A DNA stretch of 64,000 nucleotides from JAFAGX01 sp035623335 (lineage in GTDB: Bacteria; Acidobacteriota; Terriglobia; Terriglobales; Acidobacteriaceae): the NCBI GenBank assembly GCA_035623335.1, contig DASPTQ010000166.1, forward strand, positions 45,550 to 109,549, read 5' to 3'. The notes under the pieces are model-generated. The model was not told where the DNA came from, made no database searches, and worked only from the letters and a program-made list of their open reading frames with translations. Positions 18,765 through 28,529 of this stretch are shown here, one piece after another. Every line of letters starts with the position of its first letter. Position 1 is the first letter of the stretch. The translations under genes and the position numbers were made by a program.

Positions 18765-20177
18765 TCAGTTTCCGATCGGCAGCTCGATCAAGGCCTCGCA
18801 GCCCTTTCCTTGAGCACGATTTTGCAGCGAGAGGGTGCCTCCGTGAGCCTCGGCAATCTGTCGGCTCAACACCAAACCAATGCCCGAACCGCCCGGCTTG
18901 GTGGTAAAGAAAGGGACAAACAGGTTGGCGGAATTCGCAATGCCTGGACCTTCGTCTCGAACGAATAAGTTCACCGAACTCCCCGTCTTGAACCAACCCA
19001 CTTTGACGGAGCCGCCGTTATCGACCGACACATCCACGGCATTGCGAATGAGGTTGATCAGCATTTGCTGCAGTTGATCGGGATCGACCGGCATAGTGAT
19101 TTCTGGTCCGGGCTCGATCTCGACAATCATTCGCGTTTCTAAACCCACGGTGGTTCGAACCAGCGTGCCGAGATCGACGGGGCGAAGCTGGGGTTTGGGC
19201 AGCCGGGTGAGACGGGAATAATCGCGCATGAAGCGATTCAAGGCATCGGAGCGGTCGGCAATGACTCGCAGGCCGCGGCGCAAGTCCTCTTCCCAGTCGA
19301 CGGGACGAGGCTCGCGTTTTGTCATGTCCTCCAGGCTGGCCGCAATCGAACAGATCGGCGCCAGTGAATTATTCAATTCGTGCCCCAGAACACGCACCAG
19401 TCGCTGCCAGGCCTGCCGCTCTTCTTCCCGTAAAGCCCGGCTCAGGTCGGCCAACACCACTAAATAATGTGGCTTCCCTCCTTGGCGAAACATGGTTCGA
19501 CGAACACCCCAACGGCCGGACTGTCCGGGAAAGGTCCTTTTCAAGGTTCGCGCCGACTCGCCCTCGAGACACTCCAGCAGTCCCAGTTCCTCGGCGGTCC
19601 TAGAGAGCAGGCGCTCCGCGTTCTGTGCCATCAGGCGTTCCCCGGCACGATTCACCAAGCGAAGCCGCTGTTGACCGTCGAAGGCAAACACGGCAACGTC
19701 AATTTCGGTCATGACCGCGGTAAGCAGTGCACCAGCCTCCAGGGCTCCCAGCCGCTGCTCGCGGAGCAGCTCGGAAAGCGTATTCACCTCGAGCATCAGC
19801 TCGCCGAGCGCGTCTCCGGTTCTTGCGCCGCGTACCCGGAAGGAGAAATCGCCTTCCCGCAAGGCGGATTGCATATTGGAGAGCGTCTGCAATGGGCGGA
19901 CTACGGCAGACCGTACGCCAAAGGCAAAACCCAACCAGACCATGAGCAGGAGAAACGTCACACTCCAGCGAGTGTCGGATGCATGATCACCAGTCCACAG
20001 CAGGACCAGGGTCAGAAGCACGCCGGCGGCTCCCGAGGCAAGAGTGAGGAACAGAATTCGGGTTTCGTGGCTCAGGGCACGCTTTGCCCTTGGGCGGGTA
20101 TGGGCTGGAGGCTGGGGCCCGGTCGTAGTCCCGGGCACGAGCTGATGACGAGAATCGCTAACTGCTTCCGATTCCAT
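18765..20177 (-). CDS. NtrY-like sensor histidine kinase
   Basis: From the ATG at 20177 the protein has 470 residues (an ATG at 20204 would add 9). Two membrane helices at about 41-62 and 71-91 flank only about 9 residues, so there is almost no periplasmic sensor. A HAMP-like segment and a PAS-like region (about 150-245) follow. The HisKA helix carries the phospho-acceptor His266 in RVLGHELNNSLAP. The ATPase domain has LINLIRNAVDVS, DEGPGI and GSGIGLVLSRQIAEAHGG. The start overlaps the end of the response-regulator gene by 20 bases, so the two are translationally coupled. They close the permease operon and probably regulate it. Confidence 0.92.
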   Translation of the reverse strand: MESEAVSDSRHQLVPGTTTGPQPPAHTRPRAKRALSHETRILFLTLASGAAGVLLTLVLLWTGDHASDTRWSVTFLLLMVWLGFAFGVRSAVVRPLQTLSNMQSALREGDFSFRVRGARTGDALGELMLEVNTLSELLREQRLGALEAGALLTAVMTEIDVAVFAFDGQQRLRLVNRAGERLMAQNAERLLSRTAEELGLLECLEGESARTLKRTFPGQSGRWGVRRTMFRQGGKPHYLVVLADLSRALREEERQAWQRLVRVLGHELNNSLAPICSIAASLEDMTKREPRPVDWEEDLRRGLRVIADRSDALNRFMRDYSRLTRLPKPQLRPVDLGTLVRTTVGLETRMIVEIEPGPEITMPVDPDQLQQMLINLIRNAVDVSVDNGGSVKVGWFKTGSSVNLFVRDEGPGIANSANLFVPFFTTKPGGSGIGLVLSRQIAEAHGGTLSLQNRAQGKGCEALIELPIGN

Positions 20178-21537
20178 ATTTCTGCAGCCGACGGTAGAGC
20201 GCACTACGGCTCAGTCCCAGAGCTTCAGCCGCTTGACTGATATTGCCACCATACCGGTCGACTGCTTTGCGGATCAAGAGAGACTCAACTTCCTCCAAGC
20301 TCAGCTCCTCGAGACGCTGCGTGCTCTCCCGCGGGATCTTCAAGCCAAGATCGCTGACCCTGACGGTATCGCCGCTCGCCAGCAGCACCGCACGTTCGAC
20401 GGCGTGATCCAGTTCGCGAACGTTGCCCGGCCACGGGTAGTCCAACAGGGATTGCAGAGCAGCCGGATCCAAAGTCTTGGCCGACTTGCGGTAACGCTGA
20501 GAATAGCGATCAAGAAAGTAAATTGCCAACAAGGATATATCAGCTCTACGTTCGCGTAATGGTGGAAGTTTAATTTCTATCGTATTGAGGCGGAATAGAA
20601 GGTCCTGGCGGAAGCGTCCGGCGGCGACTTCCTGCTCGAGATCGGCGTTGGTAGCGGAAATGATGCGCACATCGACGCGGCGGGTTTGCGAGGAACCGAC
20701 ACGCTCCATCTCTCCGCTTTCCAGAACGCGCAGGAGTTTGGCTTGTTGCGAGAGAGGAATGTTGGCGATCTCGTCGAGAAATAACGTGCCGCCGTGGGCC
20801 AGTTCGAAGCGGCCAATCCGGTCGGTCTTGGCATCGGTAAAGGCTCCCTTGACATGGCCGAACAGCTCGCTTTCAAAGATGCCTTCCGGGAGACCTCCGG
20901 TATTGACGGCCACTAGCGGCCGCGAGGATCGCGTCGAGAGGGCATGCAGGGTGCGGGCCACCACCTCCTTGCCGCTGCCATGCTCGCCGGTGATCAGGAC
21001 ATTGGCGTCCGAGGGGCCGACACTGGTGATCAATCGCAGCACCGGCTGCATGCTTTCCGAATTGGCGATGAACTGGGGAAGCCCCTCGGTCCGCAGCAGG
21101 CGGTTTTCCGCCTCCAGGCGCTGGCTTCGGCGCAAGGCGCTGCCCAACTCGATTTGGGTGCGCAACAGGGCCAGGAGACGGGCATTCTCCCAGGGCTTTT
21201 GGATGAAGTCGCGGGCGCCGCGCCGCATGGCCTCGACCGCCAACTCCACGCTTCCCCAGGCCGTCATCACGATCACGGGCAGGGTGCTGTCCATGGCCTG
21301 AATCCGAGAAAGCAGGTCGAGACCTTCCTCGCCGGACGTCGTGTCACGGGCATAGTTGAGGTCGATCAGGACGGCATCGAACTCATGGGAGGCCAGGGCG
21401 TCGAGAACCCCGGCGGGCGATGTTGCGGCCTCGATCGAAAACCCCTCCGGCTTGAGCAACAGGCGGAGAGCTTCGAGCACATCGCGCTGATCGTCGGCGA
21501 TCAGCAGCCGATTTCCGTGATTGGAGCCTGACATCAT
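20158..21537 (-). CDS. NtrC-family sigma-54-dependent response regulator
   Basis: The 459-residue protein has three domains. The receiver (about 10-125) has Asp15/Asp16, the phospho-acceptor Asp59 in VLIDL and Lys114 in FIQKPW. The AAA+ domain (about 150-390) has Walker A GEHGSGKE at 184-191 and LFLDEIANIP. A Fis-type helix-turn-helix lies at the end (GGNISQAAEALGLSRSALYRRL). The sigma-54 contact loop reads GAFTDA at 231-236 instead of GAFTGA. The start is one of two adjacent ATGs at 21534-21537; a longer frame adds 58 unconserved residues. It lies 55 bases after the TolC-like gene and is the likely activator of the transporter locus. Confidence 0.92.
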   Translation of the reverse strand: MMSGSNHGNRLLIADDQRDVLEALRLLLKPEGFSIEAATSPAGVLDALASHEFDAVLIDLNYARDTTSGEEGLDLLSRIQAMDSTLPVIVMTAWGSVELAVEAMRRGARDFIQKPWENARLLALLRTQIELGSALRRSQRLEAENRLLRTEGLPQFIANSESMQPVLRLITSVGPSDANVLITGEHGSGKEVVARTLHALSTRSSRPLVAVNTGGLPEGIFESELFGHVKGAFTDAKTDRIGRFELAHGGTLFLDEIANIPLSQQAKLLRVLESGEMERVGSSQTRRVDVRIISATNADLEQEVAAGRFRQDLLFRLNTIEIKLPPLRERRADISLLAIYFLDRYSQRYRKSAKTLDPAALQSLLDYPWPGNVRELDHAVERAVLLASGDTVRVSDLGLKIPRESTQRLEELSLEEVESLLIRKAVDRYGGNISQAAEALGLSRSALYRRLQKYGIGSS

Positions 21538-21592
21538 AGGCGATGAGTGAGGAGAAATTTTATCCTTTTCCCAATCGAAAGTCGCGAACCGG

Positions 21593-23578
21593 TTACTTCT
21601 TTTGTTGGCTCGGCAGTTCGGCCGGCAGATCGGGCGCAGGCTTAACTCCAGAGAAATGGAGCGCCTCGTGCACCACTCCCTTCTCGGCCTCTTCAATTTC
21701 GATGCCCGCATGGCTCAGGGTTAGGCCCGTGGCCCGGTCCAGTTCGACCCGTGATTTTTCGTAAGCGGACATGGCAGAGACGAAATTCGATTCGGCTTGC
21801 GCCAGGTCACGCTGCGCCTGAAGCACTAGATTGCTGGTGGAGGCTCCCAAAACCTTCTTCTTCTGTTCGATATCAAAGGACTGTTGCGCGAGGTCACGGG
21901 CTTTACCGGCAGTATCCACTCGCGAGCGGTTCTGCAGGAGTGCATACTGCGCATTTCGCACTTCGATGCCGATTTGATTCTGCAGTTGCTGTAGGTGCAG
22001 TTGCGCCTGCCGGAATTCCAGTTGCGAACGGATCTGATCGGCTTGCGCCGCACGATTGCGCAAGGGAATGCTGAGGCTCAGGCCGACGGCGTAATCGGGA
22101 GAATTGGCCTTGAACAAATCATTGAAGGCCTTGGACCATCCGCTCGGCATCACCGGCGGCACAATGGGAGGGTTGTTGGGGTCGCTGGCATAGGCGGCAC
22201 TCTCCAAGCCGCCCAAGCCATACGTGCCGTACCAGGCAATCAAATCTAGCGTGGGTTTCATCGCGTTATTGGTTGCCTTCAGCGTAATCTCGCGGTTGGT
22301 CAAATCCATGCGCGCCTCGGCCAGCTCGGGCCGATGCTGCTCGGCGTCCGCGATCAGGTCCTGCACGGGCTCAATCGCTTCCTTTTCCTGAACGCTCATG
22401 GTGTCGGTAGGAATTACCGAAGCCGAGGCCAAGAGGGGATCGCTCAAATCGCGGGTGACGGCGTTTTTGATCAGCAGCTCCTGCAACTGCAGTTCATTCT
22501 GGGAGAGTAAGAGATCCTGGCTGGCGTTGGCTTCCTGTGCCTCCGCCTTCATCACCTCCATGGGTGCAATGGCGCCGATCCGCACTTGTTCGCGGTCATC
22601 GGAAAGAGTCTTTTCCGCCAATTCGAGCGAGCGCTCTTTCACCTTGACGTCCTCGTAGGCGTTGACCAGGTCCCAGTAGATGTTCTGGATTTGCGAAACC
22701 GTGGCGATCACTTGCCCCCGGAATGCAACGTCAGAAATTTCCCGGTTGGTGCGGGCGATGCGGATGAATCGCATGTTCGGACCAAAGCCGAAGCCCGCCA
22801 GCAAATGCTGCCGCAGCGAGAAGCGGAAGCCGGTGTCGAGTTGGGGAGAGAGAATGCTGTACAGGCTGTTGCTGGAGATGCGGTCGTTTTGCCAGATGAC
22901 GTTCATCAGCGTGCCCGTCGAGAAGCCCTGGGTGTAATTGAAGTTGGCGATGGTCGTGTGTTGTTCGAGGAACGGCACTCCGTACAGCACCCGGCTCGAT
23001 TCCGGGAAGGTGGCGTGATCGATATTCATCGTGGAACTGACGATGGGATCGAAGCTGTCAATGGGCGTGCCCGTACCGAGAGTGGATTGCACCAAGCCGG
23101 CGGCACCCGTGCCCGCACCACCTGCCCCACCGGTAGTGCCGCCGGCTCCGGCACCTGGGGCGCCGGTGCCAAATCCTCCGATGCCTCCTCCGGGAGTTCC
23201 CTGCACCAATCCCGTGGCTACACCGCGAACCGCCTCACCCGATTTCGCTCGCAAGACGTCGGTATCGGCAATGGAGAGGTTAAAGCGCGCGATCGCCAGA
23301 TCGAGATTGTTTTCGAGCGCGAGTGCGACCGCATCCCCCAGCGATAGCCGCAGCTTGCCATCCTTCAGCAAAGTCTCGATTCGCGGGGTGTTGCCGAAAC
23401 TGGGCGCCGGCACCTCTCGCGCAACATAGGGCGCGATGGGATTGGGAAAGTGAGACTTGGGCTTCGCATAGTCGAGGAAGCTCTGGGCCATGGCGCAAGT
23501 CGACCCAAAGCAAGCCGCAAGTAACACTTTAATAACTTGGCGCAATAACCTGTTGCTCATAATGATATCTAATTTCAT
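21593..23578 (-). CDS. TolC-family outer-membrane efflux protein
   Basis: The 661-residue protein starts at the ATG at 23578, which has AGGAG 6 bases upstream; in-frame ATGs lie further up and down. A signal peptide (about residues 8-32) is followed by the two repeats of the outer-membrane efflux protein family. Each repeat has long coiled helices (for example ELAEARMDLTNREITLKAT, and the C-terminal coil around DLAQAESNFVSAMSAYEKSR). Residues of about 100-150 form a Gly/Ala/Thr-rich insertion not usual in TolC. It would form the outer-membrane duct for the six permeases encoded upstream. It begins 51 bases after the last permease and precedes the regulator genes. Confidence 0.92.
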   Translation of the reverse strand: MKLDIIMSNRLLRQVIKVLLAACFGSTCAMAQSFLDYAKPKSHFPNPIAPYVAREVPAPSFGNTPRIETLLKDGKLRLSLGDAVALALENNLDLAIARFNLSIADTDVLRAKSGEAVRGVATGLVQGTPGGGIGGFGTGAPGAGAGGTTGGAGGAGTGAAGLVQSTLGTGTPIDSFDPIVSSTMNIDHATFPESSRVLYGVPFLEQHTTIANFNYTQGFSTGTLMNVIWQNDRISSNSLYSILSPQLDTGFRFSLRQHLLAGFGFGPNMRFIRIARTNREISDVAFRGQVIATVSQIQNIYWDLVNAYEDVKVKERSLELAEKTLSDDREQVRIGAIAPMEVMKAEAQEANASQDLLLSQNELQLQELLIKNAVTRDLSDPLLASASVIPTDTMSVQEKEAIEPVQDLIADAEQHRPELAEARMDLTNREITLKATNNAMKPTLDLIAWYGTYGLGGLESAAYASDPNNPPIVPPVMPSGWSKAFNDLFKANSPDYAVGLSLSIPLRNRAAQADQIRSQLEFRQAQLHLQQLQNQIGIEVRNAQYALLQNRSRVDTAGKARDLAQQSFDIEQKKKVLGASTSNLVLQAQRDLAQAESNFVSAMSAYEKSRVELDRATGLTLSHAGIEIEEAEKGVVHEALHFSGVKPAPDLPAELPSQQKK

Positions 23579-23629
23579 AATTCTCCTTACTTGCCACCAG
23601 GACTTGCGGATCACAAAGTCGCTTCCGTT

Positions 23630-26044
23630 TCACTCGTTGCGCAATGCGACCAAAGGCTCAATGTTCATAGCTCGTTGCGCGGGCACCACGTTCGCAATCA
23701 GCGCCACTGCGCCCAGCAGGGCAGCGACCAGGCCGATGACCAGGGGATCTCTAGCGCTGACTCCGAACAGCAGACCGGACATCAACCTGGTCATGGCGAT
23801 CGAAGCCACCAAGCCCAGCGTGAGGCCCATGGCAGCCAAGCGCATTCCCTGCCCCAGGATCAGCCGGAGCACATCGGTTTTTCCCGCGCCGAGCGCCATG
23901 CGAATTCCGAGTTCCTGCGTACGTTGCGAGACCGAGTAGGACATCACCCCGTAGAGACCAATCGCAGCCAACAACATTGCCAATCCTGCAAAGATCGACA
24001 GCAGCAGCATGGCAAATTTTCGAGGCAGGACTCCGCTGGCCATCACATCTTGCATAGTGCGCACATTGGCCAAGGGAATATCTCCCCGGACGCTCCACAC
24101 TGCGCTTTGGCTGGCCGAGATCAGCGCCAGCGGATCGGAAACCTTGCTGCGCACGACCATAAACGCGGAGGGCCAGTGCGCCTGCCCAAACGGGAGATAA
24201 ATCTCTGGACGAGGGGCCGTGTCCAGCCCTACGTGGTGCAAGTTCCCCACCATGCCAACGATCTGAATCTTGTCCTGCTTGGGGCCGAAATTGATGAGGT
24301 ATTTGCCGATGGGATCCTGCCCGGGAAAGACCTCGTGGGCAAGAGCTGCGTTGATCACCCCGACCTGCACGGAGCTCTCCGCATCCTGCGCCGCGAGAGA
24401 ACGTCCCTTCAGCAGGGGAATGCCCATCGTCCGGAAGTAATCGGGTGTGCTGACCCGAATGTCCGCCTCGTACTCTTTGCTGTCACCGGCGAGGTTGAAG
24501 CTGCGACTGCTGTTTCCACCTGCAAGCGGAAGCCGGCTCACGGCTGCCGCCGATTCCACGCCGGCGGTTGTTTCCAAACGGTTCCCAAGCTCGCGATAAA
24601 ACTGGTCTTGCTGGGCAGGCGTGCTAGAGGAGGGAAGACCCAGGCTGAAGACAAGAAGGCGGTCCGGATTGAAGCCGGGATCCACACGCATCAGGCGAAC
24701 AAAGCTTTTCACCAGAAGTCCCGAGCCAACGAGAAGAATCAGCGACAGCCCGATCTCCGCCACGATCAGCACTGAACGGGTTGTGCGGTGGGCACCGCTA
24801 CTGCCGCGCTCCCCCTGTTTCAAGGCCTCACATAAACTGACCGGAGATGTGTGGAGAGCCGGCGCCAAGCCAAACAGAATTCCGCTGAGCAAAGAGACCC
24901 CCAGACTGAAACCCAGGGCATCCCGGTTAATCCCCGTCCGCGCGAAGTCGCGTATTTCCGGAGGACTCATGGTCAACAGGGCAGGCACTGCCCAAGCTGC
25001 CACCACAACGCCCAAGGCTCCACCGGTTATCGCCAGCAGCGTGCTCTCCGTCAGCAGCTGGCGGACCAGCCTTAGGCGGTTTGCGCCCAACGCCGTGCGG
25101 ATGGAAACTTCTCTCAATCGGGTGGTGGCGCGCGCCAGCAGAAGATTGGCCACGTTCGCGCATCCAATCAGCAACACGAAGCCAACCGCGGTCAGCAAGA
25201 CGAGCAAGATAGGACGAATATCACCTATCACGCTGTCCTCGTAACTCACAATGCTGATTCCGAGATCCGTATCCTCGGGCGGATACTGCTTCTCCTGGCG
25301 GCGTGCGAGAGTGTCCATTTCGGCTCGTGCAGTTTCGAGGGTTACGCCCGGCTTCAAGCGTGCCCACACATCCAGGTAATTGCGACCCCTGAACGGTCGT
25401 GGATCCTGATTGGGGCTCAAGGGATGGACGGGAACACCCCAGCGCGATGGCAGCCACAGTTCACCGTAGGTGTCGGGTCTGAAATCTGGGGGCATCACAC
25501 CGATGACCGTATACTGCTCCCCGTCGAGAGTAATATTGCGGCCCACGAGCGCGCGATCGGAACCGAATTGTCGCTGCCAGAGCCCGAAACTCAGGACGGC
25601 AACGTGATCGCTGCCCGGCTTCTCGTCGTCCGGAACGAGAGGACGCCCCAACATCGGATTCCGACCGAAGAGCGAAAAGAAGCTCGCGGTCGCTACCGTG
25701 GCCCGGATTCGCTCCGGCCGATCGCCACTGGTGAGATTGGCCTGCCACCCTCGCGATGCTGCCATTTGCGAAAAAACATGATTCTCCGCAACCCAGTCCA
25801 GGTAATTGGCGGGCGACGACGCTTCTCCGACACCGCCGGCGCTGCGCGTGGTCTGTCCGAGGACGACGATCCGATCTGAACCCGGATACGGCAGAGGATG
25901 CAGGAGAACTTGGTCCACCACGCTGAATATGGCGGCCGTGCTGGCGATGCCCAGGGCAACGGCAACCACCGCAACCGCCGTGAAACCCGGACTCTTGCGC
26001 AACATGCGCATGCCGTAGCGAATGTCTTGCAGCAAGGTTTCCAT
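23630..26044 (-). CDS. MacB-type ABC permease (ADOP type), copy F
   Basis: The 804-residue protein begins METLLQDIRYGMRMLRKSPG, almost the same N-terminus as copy B (36782). It has an N-terminal membrane helix (about 22-44), a MacB-like periplasmic domain, a first FtsX unit near residues 280-360 (VGFVLLIGCANVANLLLARA), a second periplasmic stretch, and a final FtsX unit (about 680-804, with RTQELGIRMALGAGKTDVLR). The end reads EPLVALRNE, diverging from the usual DPMVALRYE. No ATP-binding domain is present; it must use a separate ATPase. It starts 9 bases after copy E and is the last permease before the TolC gene. Confidence 0.92.
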   Translation of the reverse strand: METLLQDIRYGMRMLRKSPGFTAVAVVAVALGIASTAAIFSVVDQVLLHPLPYPGSDRIVVLGQTTRSAGGVGEASSPANYLDWVAENHVFSQMAASRGWQANLTSGDRPERIRATVATASFFSLFGRNPMLGRPLVPDDEKPGSDHVAVLSFGLWQRQFGSDRALVGRNITLDGEQYTVIGVMPPDFRPDTYGELWLPSRWGVPVHPLSPNQDPRPFRGRNYLDVWARLKPGVTLETARAEMDTLARRQEKQYPPEDTDLGISIVSYEDSVIGDIRPILLVLLTAVGFVLLIGCANVANLLLARATTRLREVSIRTALGANRLRLVRQLLTESTLLAITGGALGVVVAAWAVPALLTMSPPEIRDFARTGINRDALGFSLGVSLLSGILFGLAPALHTSPVSLCEALKQGERGSSGAHRTTRSVLIVAEIGLSLILLVGSGLLVKSFVRLMRVDPGFNPDRLLVFSLGLPSSSTPAQQDQFYRELGNRLETTAGVESAAAVSRLPLAGGNSSRSFNLAGDSKEYEADIRVSTPDYFRTMGIPLLKGRSLAAQDAESSVQVGVINAALAHEVFPGQDPIGKYLINFGPKQDKIQIVGMVGNLHHVGLDTAPRPEIYLPFGQAHWPSAFMVVRSKVSDPLALISASQSAVWSVRGDIPLANVRTMQDVMASGVLPRKFAMLLLSIFAGLAMLLAAIGLYGVMSYSVSQRTQELGIRMALGAGKTDVLRLILGQGMRLAAMGLTLGLVASIAMTRLMSGLLFGVSARDPLVIGLVAALLGAVALIANVVPAQRAMNIEPLVALRNE

Positions 26045-26053
26045 CTATTCACC

Positions 26054-28486
26054 TCACTCGTAACGTAGAGCTAGCATGGGATCCACTTTGGCTGCACGGC
26101 GGGCCGGCCAGTAAGCGGCAAAGAACGCTACCCCAATCAACAAGAACAGCACGACGAGCATTGTTGTCGGGTCAAAGCTGCTCACTCCGTACAAGCTCGA
26201 TCGCAGGCCGCGAGCAGCAACCGGGGCCAGCAACAGGCCGATCACGCAACCGCTGAGGCTGAGCCGCGTGGCCTGGCTCAATACCTGCCAGTAGATGGTG
26301 GCGCGGCCCGCCCCCAATGCCATGCGGATTCCGAATTCGCGCGTGCGCTCCGCCACGATGTACGAGACCACTCCGAATAGACCGATGGCGGCCAACAACA
26401 GAGCGAGAGCGGCAAACGTCCCGAGTAGCGATACCGTGAACCGTCTCTGCGCTACTGATTCCGATACCAAAGCAGTCAGTGTCGTCGACTGGTAGATGGA
26501 CAGGTCCTTGTCCACAGCCCAGACCTGCCGTTCGACGGCATCGAACAATCCCTGCGTCTCCGCGGGGCCGCGCAGGATGAATGCAGTGTGGCCACCCACG
26601 GCGCTTTCCACCTGGAAGATTGAGTAGTAGATCATCGGCGGCGGATCGGCATCGAGGGCGGAGATGTGAACGTCGGCCGCCACGCCAATCACCGTGAACG
26701 GGTAGCGATCTCCCCAGCGGAATCGCCTTCCGATGGGATCCTGGTTGGGAAAGTATTGCTTCGCCAAGTTCTCGCTGATAATGGCGACATTCATGGACTG
26801 GCGACTGTCGCGCTCGGTGAAATCCCTTCCTTTCTGGAGAGTGATCCCCAGGGCGTGGAAGTAGCCGGGAGTAATCAGAGAATTCTCTGCGAAATGGAAA
26901 TCATCCGGCGCGGCATTCTCCAACCGAAAGCCGATTTGCCGGGAATCGCTGAGGGGCAGGTGGCTGGCTTCCGCCACCGCGGTGACACCAGGCAAATGCT
27001 CCAGTGCGTGGAGCATTTGGGTCTGCACCGCGTTTCTTCGGGCTGGATCGGGATAGCGGGCCTGGTCAAAAATGGTGCGGACGATGAACGTATGATCCGG
27101 ATTAAATCCGAAAGGGGAATGGAGCAAACGCACCAGGCTCTTCAGCAACAGACCACCGCTCAGAAGAAGCACCAAAGCCGCCGCGATTTCGAAGATCGCC
27201 ACAGAATGCTGCAGCTTACGCATGCTGCGCGCCGGACCCGCTGGCATGGACTCCCTCAGGGCGGTCAGCGGAGCAACTCGCGACAGCCGCCAGGCGGGAA
27301 CGATGCCGAAGACGAGGGCAGACAACAGCGAGAGGGTCAGAGTGAAGGCAAGAGCCATGGGGTGCAAGCTGGCCTCGTCGAGCCGCGGAACATTCGCCGG
27401 GCCGAATCGCACTACTCCCCGAATGAGAGACTCGGCGACAAAAATTCCAGCCAGGGCTCCGACCACAGAAAGCAGTGCACTCTCGAGCAGGCACTGCTCG
27501 AGGATTCGCCTGGGTTTGGCGCCGACCGCGGTGCGAATGGCCATCTCATGATGACGGTGCGCGGCCCGGGAGAGCAGCATGTTCGCTAGGTTGGCGCAGG
27601 CGATCAACAACACGGAAGCGACGGCCAGGGTTAGCAGGAGCAGCAGTGGTCTTGCCTTTTCGGTCAGGTGCGGCGCGAACGGATATGCGCGCGGAACCAC
27701 CCGCAGGTTGCCGGAATATCCATAGCGTTGCATGAAATCATCGGCGATGTTCTGAACATCGCTCTGCGCCTGCGCGACCGTGACTCCCGGCTTCAAACGT
27801 GCGAGAGCGAACACCCCAAACTCATCCATGCGGTGCTCGGGAAGAAGGCGGTCTGGGTCGAAGGCTTCCGGAACCCACAGATCGGCACGCTCGGCCAGCG
27901 GCGCGCCTTCAAAGGGGAAGCGAAAGGAGTCCGGCATCACGCCCACGATGGTGTAGGGCTGCTCATCGAGCCGGACCGTCTTGCCCACAATGTGCGTATC
28001 CCTTGCGTAAGCCTGTTCCCAGAGCGCATGCGACAAGATGGCTACTTTGTCCCCGCCGTGGCGGTCCTCCTCTTCGGTGAAGGCGCGTCCCAGTTCCGGC
28101 GCAGTTCCCAGCAGCGGGAATGTAGAAGCGGACACTCGAGCGCCATTCACGCGCATCGGCTGATTGGCTCCCGTCAGGTTGAACCCCTCGCTTTCATAGG
28201 CTGCCATCTCCGCGAACGACCGATTCTGATCCCGATAATCCTGGTATTCGGCGGCAGAGACCCCGACTTCCTCCATGCCCATTTTGGGTAGACTTTCGCT
28301 GATGAGGACCAAGCCATCGGGTTGCCGGTATGGCAGCGGTCGCAACAGCACGGTATCGACCAAGCTGAAGATGGCCGTATTGGCGCCTATGCCGAGCGCC
28401 AGCGTAAGGACGGCGACGGCCGTGAAGCCGCGGGTCTTCCCCAGAACCCGCCAGCCATAACGAAGATCACCCATGACCGGATTCAT
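26054..28486 (-). CDS. MacB-type ABC permease (ADOP type), copy E
   Basis: This 810-residue copy starts with GDLRYGWRVLGKTRGFTAVA. The first FtsX unit is near residues 275-355 (LLLLLTLAVASVLLIACANLANMLLSRAA, read in two parts), and the second is near 685-810 with RTREFGIRMALGAGRATIYW. The terminal segment is RRAAKVDPMLALRYE. It has an in-frame ATG 9 bases after the stop of copy D. The periplasmic domains differ markedly from those of the neighbouring copies, while membrane and terminal segments are conserved. This suggests different cargo or partner specificity. Confidence 0.92.
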   Translation of the reverse strand: MNPVMGDLRYGWRVLGKTRGFTAVAVLTLALGIGANTAIFSLVDTVLLRPLPYRQPDGLVLISESLPKMGMEEVGVSAAEYQDYRDQNRSFAEMAAYESEGFNLTGANQPMRVNGARVSASTFPLLGTAPELGRAFTEEEDRHGGDKVAILSHALWEQAYARDTHIVGKTVRLDEQPYTIVGVMPDSFRFPFEGAPLAERADLWVPEAFDPDRLLPEHRMDEFGVFALARLKPGVTVAQAQSDVQNIADDFMQRYGYSGNLRVVPRAYPFAPHLTEKARPLLLLLTLAVASVLLIACANLANMLLSRAAHRHHEMAIRTAVGAKPRRILEQCLLESALLSVVGALAGIFVAESLIRGVVRFGPANVPRLDEASLHPMALAFTLTLSLLSALVFGIVPAWRLSRVAPLTALRESMPAGPARSMRKLQHSVAIFEIAAALVLLLSGGLLLKSLVRLLHSPFGFNPDHTFIVRTIFDQARYPDPARRNAVQTQMLHALEHLPGVTAVAEASHLPLSDSRQIGFRLENAAPDDFHFAENSLITPGYFHALGITLQKGRDFTERDSRQSMNVAIISENLAKQYFPNQDPIGRRFRWGDRYPFTVIGVAADVHISALDADPPPMIYYSIFQVESAVGGHTAFILRGPAETQGLFDAVERQVWAVDKDLSIYQSTTLTALVSESVAQRRFTVSLLGTFAALALLLAAIGLFGVVSYIVAERTREFGIRMALGAGRATIYWQVLSQATRLSLSGCVIGLLLAPVAARGLRSSLYGVSSFDPTTMLVVLFLLIGVAFFAAYWPARRAAKVDPMLALRYE

Positions 28487-28495
28487 TTCGCCTCT

Positions 28496-28529
28496 TCACT
28501 CGTACCGCAATGCCACCATGGGATCGACC
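28496..28529 (-). repeat. 34-bp perfect direct repeat, copy 1 (end of permease D)
   Basis: These 34 bases are identical to 30957-30990. They encode the last residues of a permease (VDPMVALRYE) and its stop. The two copies are 2461 bases apart, exactly one permease gene. A crossover between them would remove copy D cleanly. Confidence 0.85.

Noticed and set aside
23591..24775. 394-codon plus-strand frame opposite permease F
   Set aside because: Antisense to a conserved gene; low-complexity His/Gln/Arg composition and no family resemblance.
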